In this document: positions 56,631-64,000 of the stretch, one piece after another | Numbering within the stretch: the first letter of the stretch is position 1 | How the letters are laid out: every line of letters begins with the position of its first letter | DNA from: Calonectria ilicicola | Lineage: Eukaryota > Ascomycota > Sordariomycetes > Hypocreales > Nectriaceae | NCBI GenBank assembly: GCA_020809705.1 | Contig: CP085826.1 | Coordinates: 1,178,001-1,242,000 of the forward strand | Reading direction: 5' to 3' | DNA: 64,000 bases | Notes under the pieces: model-generated | Databases searched by the model: none | Seen by the model: only the letters and a program-made list of their open reading frames with translations | Told to the model about the DNA's origin: nothing | Position numbers and translations under genes: made by a program

Positions 56631-58392
56631 TTATAGTGTGTATTTAAAGAATAAAGATCGATCACCCTTCCTTTCCAGGTCTTGAGTGGGGTTTATTGTT
56701 TGGCTCTCTGATGATCTGATATTAGCACGATGTTGGTTGATTCGGTAATATGTAATTTCCAATGCAAGGCATGCAATTACTCCCGCCATTGCGATTGAAA
56801 TGGAGGTGCCATAAGCTGTGGGGTACCTAGGGGCCTCGCTCGTCTTGAACAAAAACGAGCCAGGAAGACCACCCAGGTTACCAAGCGCAGCAAGCCATGC
56901 AATGCCTATTGCGCGCTTGGTTGTACCAGCTAGATTGCTTAAAATCCATGCGTTAGATCCAGGTAGAATGGGATAAAATCCCACACAAGTTAGAAACAAC
57001 GCGAAGTAACATTGCGGTACGTGGTCCTCAAGCGAGTCCCCATATGCAAACAGAATAGCGAATCCAGTAACAACCATTATTTGACCAAAAACGATAAACG
57101 GCATCCGCCAAGAGTATTTATCGGCAACCCAAGAAGAGACGAAAGCTGACACGGTGCCGACTGCGTACGGTGGAATCGTCAGCAATTGCGCATTTGCGGA
57201 CTCGTATCCCATATTCTTGATGACCTGCGGCATGGTGAATTTGAGGGCGTAATTTGGCATTGAATTTGACCAGTACACGACGATCATGAGATATATTTGC
57301 CAGTCTAGTAGAACGGAGCGCAAAGCTTTCCAAGGGACTTGGAACTTTGCACCTTTCTCTTGATCTGTTTCGTTGCCTGGAACAGAGCGTTTCCGAGTTT
57401 CTAGATATCGGATCTCTTCCGTTGTTAGCCAACTTGAGGACTGCACAGGAGAGTCTGGCAGACATAATACGCAGACGATCCCGGCAAGGACCGAAAGGGT
57501 ACCCTCAAGAATGAATATCCATCTCCATCCTCGGTAACCACCAACACCATCAAGCTTAGCAATGCCGAATGCGAGCAGACCTGAGAATGCTCCTGCAGCA
57601 GCACTAGCACTATAGAAGCAGGCAATCCTCATTTGGATCTCATCCTGCATATACCACCTTCCAACGAGATATAGTGCTCCGGGATAGAATCCTGCTCTGT
57701 CTTTCTTTAGTAAATTGCGGCTGATTAGCCATGTTTTATGCATCACATACTCTGTAACCCCAAGTAAAAAACGAACTGTAAGCAAGCCCCCATAAGACTG
57801 AACGAAGCCGCTAAAAGTCATGACAAGTCCCCATGATATGACAATCCCGCCAATGTACCAGGATGGCCTCTTGATGTGGCTGAGAATCATGTTGCTGGGA
57901 ACCTCTAAGCGTGCCCATCATTTGTGAGTTTGAATAGTCTTGTCTAATCATAATTGCGCAACTTACCGAGAAGGCAGTATGGCGCAAAAAAGATGCAAGT
58001 CGCGACATTGTATCGATTACCCCTGAGGTCAATATCATCCATTATTCCTTCAATCTTCACATTTCCTATCACATCTCATGAGCTTAAAACCACAGACAAA
58101 ATGTTTATAGGGAAAAGGCCTACCGATGTTGGTCCGATCAATGTAGGCCATGAGGTAGAGAAAGGTCAATAAAGGAATTAAACGCCAATCAACCTGTAAT
58201 AAATAGAGGATTAAAAGGGGGTTGGATAAGATCAAATATTATTCAATTGCTCACCTTTCTTACCGCAGACTTTTTGATGGCTACAGGTAAGGTGGAGAGG
58301 AAGTTCGCATCTTCTGGGCCAATTCGCTCGAGTTCTCGGTCCTCTACATGGGTGAGTTCCTCGAGCACTTTTCTAGTTGGCGATGATGTCAT
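56631..58392 (-). CDS. MFS anion:cation symporter (Tna1/Dal5-like)
   Basis: Leftward multi-exon gene. Exon 1 (58392-58255) gives a soluble, acidic N terminus ending in AVRK; exon 2 starts at 58193 with VDWRLIPLLTFLYLMAYIDRTNIG. The next exon restores GNVKIEGIMDDIDLRGN and ATCIFFAPYCLLE, both typical of the ACS family, before VPSNMIL. A 54-base in-frame intron at about 57764-57711 (GTATGT...GACAG) separates LLGVTE from AGFYPGALY; left unspliced it would insert 18 foreign residues. Twelve TM helices in total, with WRWIFILEGTLSVLAG, PNYALKFTMPQVI and AGTTKRAIGIAWLAALGNLGG as landmarks. The family imports carboxylates such as nicotinate, allantoate, tartrate or pantothenate. Located between the SDR and an amidohydrolase, it could import the substrate of this cluster. 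Confidence 0.86.
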
Positions 58393-58745
58393 AATCTCTA
58401 AATTTGAAAATGAAATTTCAATATACAGACGGCAGATGTGACGATGATGTGGCTCAGCTTCCAACGCCAGGATGCATGCCTTAAGAAGGATCTTACTTTG
58501 TGATTTGCGATTGATAAAATAATGAATAAAGGTTGGAAGTGGTAGTTAAGAACCGTTTCCTATAATTTTCCAAATTTGGTAAGTCTTTGGTCGAGAAATA
58601 CCGAAAAACTCCATGGCTGTTGTAAACGCCGAGTGGGTTACATCCATTCTCCATGGAGAAATCTAATTGAAAGGAAATCAGTATATAGCATCGGCGGAGC
58701 GCTAGATTGCCGATACAAATTCCGTAATCACTCAAAGTTTTGATC
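58393..58745. other. Divergent promoter between MFS and amidohydrolase genes
   Basis: About 350 bases between the two divergent starts. No gene. Shared promoter is plausible. Confidence 0.5.
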
Positions 58746-59654
58746 ATGGCCGACAAGTCGGAGTTACGTGTTCCTGCGGAGGCATGGGATACTCACATCC
58801 ATGTCTTCAAACCTCACAAGCATCCTTATTCTCCCTCCAGATCATATACACCTCGGCCCGCGGCATTGAGCGATTATCCACATGAAATTACAGACTGTTC
58901 CAACATTGTCATCGTCCAAGCCACAGTGCAAGGCAGTACTACCGCTCCTCTCCTAGATGCGCTATCTAGAGGATCGCAACTCTGCAATCGCGTACGGGGA
59001 ATAGCAGTTCTAGATCTTGATCAAGTTTCAGATACAGACCTTGACCAGCTTCATGCAGCAGGTGTGCGTGGAATTCGAATGCACGAAGTCTCTTGGGGAT
59101 TTGGTGAGCAATCTAGTGACAATTTAATCGGCCGAAAGATACAACAGGCGGCTGCACGTCTAAACCGCCTTGGATGGATCTTAGATCTATGGCTGCCCAT
59201 CAAGTCCTGGGAGACCGTGGAACCGATTATCCAAGGTTTACCCGGATCAACGAAAATCGTTGCCGACCACTTTGGTGGCTTCCGCCCTGGACAAGAGACT
59301 TCTGATGAATTCCAGTGTTTCCTGAGGCTCCTCCGTGCAAGACGAATCTACGTCAAGCTCTCGGCATTCGAGCGCCAGTACCATGGCAACCCCGAAGGCA
59401 TGGCATCTCTGGAACCACTTGTAAGATCACTACTGGAGGCTGGTCCCGACAGGCTCTTGTACGCTTCAGACTGGCCTAACACTGCCTTGGCCTCGACACG
59501 CGATGGGAAGACTAGAGAAGAAAGACTTAATGATGTCGAAGAGTTTAGATCAGTCGATCATAAACTGCACATCGAATATTTGCAGAGGTGGATTACGGAT
59601 AGCGAGACTTGGTCGAAGATTTGGGTTGACACGCCCAGTAGTCTTTTCCAGTAG
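58746..59654 (+). CDS. Amidohydrolase-2 family hydrolase (TIM barrel)
   Basis: Single exon, 302 residues, start at MADKSE. The metal site begins with WDTHIH (HxH), followed by RPAALSDYP, GIRMHE, IVADHFGG (His on the barrel) and ASDWPN (Asp near the C terminus), the landmarks of the amidohydrolase-2 (PF04909) group that includes 2-pyrone-4,6-dicarboxylate lactonase and 4-sulfomuconolactone hydrolase. Cytosolic, with no signal peptide. The enzymes open lactones or cleave C-C/C-N bonds of aromatic breakdown products. Divergent from the MFS gene by 353 bases, which supports a shared catabolic function. Exact substrate not predictable. Confidence 0.85.
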   Translation: MADKSELRVPAEAWDTHIHVFKPHKHPYSPSRSYTPRPAALSDYPHEITDCSNIVIVQATVQGSTTAPLLDALSRGSQLCNRVRGIAVLDLDQVSDTDLDQLHAAGVRGIRMHEVSWGFGEQSSDNLIGRKIQQAAARLNRLGWILDLWLPIKSWETVEPIIQGLPGSTKIVADHFGGFRPGQETSDEFQCFLRLLRARRIYVKLSAFERQYHGNPEGMASLEPLVRSLLEAGPDRLLYASDWPNTALASTRDGKTREERLNDVEEFRSVDHKLHIEYLQRWITDSETWSKIWVDTPSSLFQ

Positions 59655-59907
59655 ATTTAACTGATTGGTTTTTCGTCTCCTAATCTTTGAGACCTTTTTA
59701 ACACTGATCTTATATCCTCCGTATCTTTTGAATCATAAGTGGCAGCATTCAATCATTCATGGTTGAACCAAACGAGCTGAATGCTTATCGAAATAATTTA
59801 GTCCTATATATTTTCTGCCTGATTGGGATTGTACGTTTTGTGAATAACATAGCTAATCCAACGGTCTCGATTCTGATATTCTATCTTCTCAAAGATCAAC
59901 CAGATAT
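59655..59907. other. Convergent intergenic region
   Basis: Short 3' region between two convergent genes; nothing recognised. Confidence 0.5.
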
Positions 59908-61868
59908 TTACATCCTAGACGATCTAGGGTGATAGCTCTGAATATCCGGGCAGTCAATGGGATCAAAGAGTTCCTTGCATACTCGAGGCTTGATCACCTT
60001 TCCAGATGCCGTCCTCGGAAATTCGTTCACTATGCGCAGAAGAAGCGGGAGTTTGTAAGAGGATAATCTCTTCCTCAGGTCATTTCGGAGGCGCTCAACC
60101 GTCAGGGTACCAACCTGTGCCTGATTCACCTGTCAGAAATATTCAAGAATGAGCTTTTCGCACGTACACCTTTGCGCAGAACTATTGCTGCTGCAAATTT
60201 CTGACCATACTCTTCATCGTTGATTCCCACGACGGCTGCTTCGGCAACGTAATCGAGACCCATTAGTTCCCTCTCTATGTCAAGAGCGGATATTTTATAA
60301 CCCCCAGACTTGATAACTGTCCACCTGAGTTACAACATAGCACATTCATGGCTTCACAAGAACTTACTGTCTATAAGAGCCCTGCCAAGTACAAAATAGT
60401 ATTGGCCTTCCTGTCTAACGATGTCCCCAGACTTGTACCACCCATCGGGCGTGAATGTAGCGGCTGTTGCCTTTGGATTCTGTAGATATCTGAATTACAA
60501 CATAAGCCACGTTCATTATTGGAGGTGCGAAGTATATACCTTGTGAACATATGGGGGCTCTTTATCAGCAATTCGCCCTCATTTCCACGCGACAACTTAA
60601 CCTCAATACCCGGCAACAACTTTCCAGCAGATCCCTGGCGTATGTTAGATGAATTATGTTCAATATCTTAACAAGAGCACTTACATCGGGATTTCTCTCA
60701 TCTCCAGGTTGGACGCTAAATATTCCACTGAATTCCGTGCCTCCATATCGTTCTAGGATCCGCTTTTCCCCACCAAGTACCTTCCTCCAACGCATCTGTA
60801 AAGAATGAGGCAGCGCAGATGTACCGCACAACAATAGACGGAAGGATCTTGCAGCATGAGCAAATGCTTTAGCCTCTTCTACGCCATATTTGGGCACAAT
60901 CTCGTCCTCATAATACCGTATCATTCGTTGATACATAGTTGGTACTCCTGAGAAAACAGTTAAACCACCTCTGCGCCATCGTTCCCACATGTCTTTCGGG
61001 GAAAACCTCCAACCCGGGGCAGATGCGCCGAACTCAACGCGAGCACCTGCTACGATTGGCGCAAGAAATGTTACACTCAATCCCGTAGCATGATGAACGG
61101 GTAAAACATGAAGAACGACGTCGTTTTCACCAAGACGCCACCAGTTTGCGAAGGTCTCGGAATTATTAGTCAAAAAGCTACGCTTCTTCAGCGCGCCTTT
61201 GGGTGGCCCCGTTGTTCCAGATGTAAAAATAACAAATCCAGGATCAGACAAGGGAAGTTCATGATCACTTGAAATTAGTATTTCTTCCACTGGGATGTTA
61301 GGTTGGTTGAGGGCTTGAGCGATGTGGAAACAGAAGAACGAGGGATTGGTAGTTTTTGAAACCACCTGGGCCAATTCAATTCCAATCTGCCGACAAGAAG
61401 ATGTTGAGAGGACCGCATCGGCTCGAGCCGTCTGCACAAAGTATTTTGCCTCCTGAACAGGGACTGATGCCGCTTTAAATCTGTTAGCAATGAAATGACT
61501 CGCTGTTTCTCAAGCCGATTTGTTTGCTTACATATTGGAACAACAATAGCACCTAGAGCCACAATGGCGAATAAGCCGACGGCAAATTCATATCCACCCT
61601 TTGCCAATAAGCAAATGTACACTTCCTGGTTGTGAAGTAATTTTTGTCGAATGTCTTGTCCCAGGTGGACATCTACTTGGTTACGTAGATGCAGGATATC
61701 CGACACAAACTGCGAGTAAGTTGCCTGGATTCCAGCTGCGACATCATCAATTACAACTCTGTCTTGTACACGTGCTCGGTACAGGAGACGGTGAAAGAGA
61801 GGGAAATCAGGCAGGATTTTCGGTCCAACATGGCGAACCAAGGAAGATCTACTGATTTCAGAAGACAT
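59908..61868 (-). CDS. AMP-dependent acyl-CoA synthetase/ligase
   Basis: Multi-exon leftward gene starting at 61868. Motifs in order: FTSGTTGPPKG (P-loop), HVLPVHHATGLS, SGVPTMYQRM, the GTSALPHSL segment, RYGGTEFSGI (A5-like), GDIVRQEGQYYFVLGRA and DIIKSGGYKIS (A8), and a C-terminal PRTASGKVIKPR (A10, catalytic Lys). Introns checked: near 61527 (GTAAGC, with an acceptor in TTTAAAG), near 60684-60636 (GTAAGT), near 60538-60491 (GTATAT) and near 60369-60316 (GTAAGT). Each keeps the frame of the family. The architecture and length match malonyl-CoA synthetase/ACSF3-like and 4-coumarate-CoA-ligase-like enzymes; I cannot choose between them. No PTS1 is visible at the C terminus (SSRM). Next to an acyl-CoA oxidase, it would supply the CoA ester. 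Confidence 0.85.
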
Positions 61869-62265
61869 GATTTCACTTTGCGTAAAAATCGAACGATGTA
61901 GTTTTCCTCAATGTCTCAATCCAAAGCCTTTGTGTATGGTACACTACTTCCCTTTGCCTTGCAGTCATCCAACAACACAACAAATACTGGGCCACTACAG
62001 GGTTCCTGCCACTAGTTTCCAGGGCATGTTGAATCTCCGAAATCGCCGAGGAAAGGTCGGCGTTTTCCTTCCCCACAAATAATCGCCCCGGCGATTTTTA
62101 TCCAGGCGATAAAAATAATACAGGGTGGGACAATAAGATTTCGGCTTCATATATTTGCTGAATAACTGAAATTTGAACGTGTAATGCATGAAATGCCCTG
62201 TAAGATTGAATTGGATTTAATAGTACGCAAAATCCATTGAACTACACTATTATACATCCTTCCTC
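61869..62265. other. Divergent promoter of acyl-CoA ligase and oxidase
   Basis: About 400 bases between two divergent starts. No gene seen. A bidirectional promoter is plausible. Confidence 0.5.
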
Positions 62266-64000
62266 ATGTCCGACAATGACTGGGTAGCAAGGCTTAAGCC
62301 TGCATCGCCAGATGGCGCGTCAACCCTCCAATCCGAACGTGCTGGATCATATGTTGATACTGATGCACTGGCAAATCACATCTTGGGGGAGGAGTATCTG
62401 GATAGACAGAACCGAATTTTGGAAATTTTGCAAAAGGAAAAACTTTTCTCCAAGGATCAAGTCGCAAATCTGTCACGACCAGAGCGCTATAAGCTGGGCC
62501 TCGCTCGAGGCAAGCGAATGAGGCAACTTCAAGATGAGCATAAATGGACAGATGAAGATCATGAGATGGCCAAATATCTGGTAGATGAAGTTTCTCCCTA
62601 TCAGTTGCATAATACTATGTTCCGGCAAACCCTGCGTGAACAGACTAATGACTCTCAACGGGAATATTGGCTGAAGCGAGCTGAAGATTGGGATATTATT
62701 GGCGCATATTCTCAAACGGAACTCGGACACGGAAGCAACGTACGGGGAATTGAAACGACAGCGACTTGGGATCAAGATACGAAAGAGTTCATCTTGCACA
62801 GTCCTACTTTGACGGCGGCAAAATGGTGGAATGGAACTCTTGGCCGTACTGCAAATCATGCTGTAGTGATGGCCCAGCTTATTTTACCCAATCAACCCAC
62901 AGAAGGCGATGATAATCGTCTTGGACTGAAGTCTTATGGCCCTCATGCCTTCATTGTTCAAGTTCGAGATATGAAGACACACCGGCCACTTGAGGGAGTA
63001 GTTATCGGTGATATTGGCCCAAAAATTGGATATCCTTCTATGGATAACGGATATATGCTACTAAACCACTTGAGGTAAGATTCAAGCCTAACTCGTCCAA
63101 CAGATGAGGTTCCTGATCCATTTAATTCGATAGGATTCCGCATGCTGCTCTACTGTCTCGGTACGCGTCCGTCGATCCGATAACAGGCGTCTATCATGCT
63201 CCCCAAAATCGAGCGGTTGTATATGGATCACTGTCCCATGTGAGTTTCAAATGAATGACTAAGCGTAGGGATTTGTAGGAAATTATATTGACCAAAGCAT
63301 ATAGGCCCGCAAAAGAATTATTATGGCTGCTCGTTTAGTTCTGGCTCGAAGCGTAACAGTTGCGATTAGGTACTGCGCAGTTCGACGTCAATTTAGTGGT
63401 AAAAGAAACGGCAAGAACGGTCCTGAAAGATCTGTTTTGGATTACCCCACGGTGCAGATCCGTCTATTTCCCATTCTCGCGGCCGCATTTGCGGTTCACT
63501 ATTGCGGGAAAGGCATCGCTGATAATTACGACCAAACGCGAGCAAAGGTCGAAAAGAAGGGAGATACGTCAACCTTGACTGAAATGCATTCCATTTCATC
63601 TGGACTAAAGAGTCTTGCAACCGAACTGGCAGCCAACGGCATCGAAACCTGTCGGAGGGCCATGGGTGGCCATGGATTCGGGGGAGGCAGTGGGTTTGTG
63701 GGTTTCAACGCTGATTACTCCTCTAAACCAACTATTGAAGGAGATAACTGGATGATAACGCAACAAATGGCACGATACCTAATTAAAGTTTCAAGGCTCA
63801 TAGCAACCCAGAAGACCATCAAAGCCACGAATCCCACTGAAGAAGTGCTTCTCCGTTACAAAAATAGTCACGATAATCAGAAAGCCGGATTGAGAGAGAA
63901 ACCACTGGATATTCTCAGAGTCAACGAGGATTTGGTACATGCTTTCGAGTATCGATCCGCTTATCTCGTAGGTTTAGAGTCCAGTTGGCCAGGGCAACTT
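62266..64000 (+). CDS. Peroxisomal acyl-CoA oxidase, 3' end beyond window
   Basis: Exons 62266-63074, 63134-63239 and 63305 to the window end; 537 codons seen without a stop. It begins with the acidic N terminus typical of fungal Pox enzymes, then AEDWDIIGAYSQTELGHGSN with the FAD-binding YxQTELGHGSN, the catalytic-base region and CRRAMGGHGFGGGSG (family 'GGHG' loop) near 63650, then PTIEGDNWMITQQMARYL. Acyl-CoA oxidase catalyses the first step of peroxisomal beta-oxidation, giving 2-enoyl-CoA and H2O2. The usual length is 650-710 residues, so about a quarter of the C terminus, including any PTS1, lies outside the window. It is divergent from the acyl-CoA ligase by 397 bases. Confidence 0.92.

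Overview
The window is genomic DNA of a filamentous ascomycete fungus, most likely a Sordariomycete (Hypocreales-like; the order is a guess). The evidence is short 45-110 nt introns with GTRNGT donors and YAG acceptors, and fungus-typical families: HET, CFEM/Pth11-like receptor, laccase ending in DSGL, NRPS, P450s, MFS permeases and a peroxisomal acyl-CoA oxidase. Where I assembled multi-exon genes, the splice sites were read by eye, and in nine cases the summed exon length is a multiple of three (Ist2/anoctamin, Ser/Gly-rich protein, AAA ATPase, two P450s, HET, laccase, APH kinase, CFEM receptor).

Layout. 0-1.9 kb: promoter-like DNA. 1.9-4.2 kb: an Ist2/anoctamin-like ER-plasma membrane protein. 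4.9-7.7 kb: a Gag-like gene and a seven-TM protein between two diverged direct repeats. 7.9-10.5 kb: a secreted Ser/Gly minisatellite protein with dibasic sites. 11.5-13.7 kb: AAA ATPase. 14.7-16.9 kb: pantothenate/allantoate-type MFS permease. 17.7-20.2 kb: a broken kinase-ankyrin gene. 20.8-22.7 kb: a pisatin-demethylase-like P450. 23.7-27.2 kb: tandem F-box-like paralogues, the first with a nonsense codon. 27.7-29.2 kb: a broken secreted protein with a possible beta-pore-forming fold. 30.8-33.3 kb: Gln/Pro-rich protein with repeated cysteine modules. 33.8-36.2 kb: three-exon HET gene.

38.3-49.2 kb looks like a small secondary-metabolite locus: laccase, P450, one-module A-T-C NRPS and an APH-like kinase. 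50-55 kb is accessory DNA: a CFEM receptor with an in-frame stop, an AAA ATPase relic, telomere-like motifs and an intact PIF1-type helicase. 55.5-64 kb looks like a catabolic cluster: SDR, MFS importer, amidohydrolase, acyl-CoA ligase and acyl-CoA oxidase (cut by the right edge).

The most unusual properties are (i) four large genes with an otherwise preserved frame carrying a single TAA/TAG, one of which doubles as the 3' splice site of a perfect in-frame 90-nt intron, and (ii) two apparently undescribed architectures: the dibasic-partitioned Ser/Gly protein and the five-fold cysteine-module protein. No tRNA, rRNA or CRISPR was seen.
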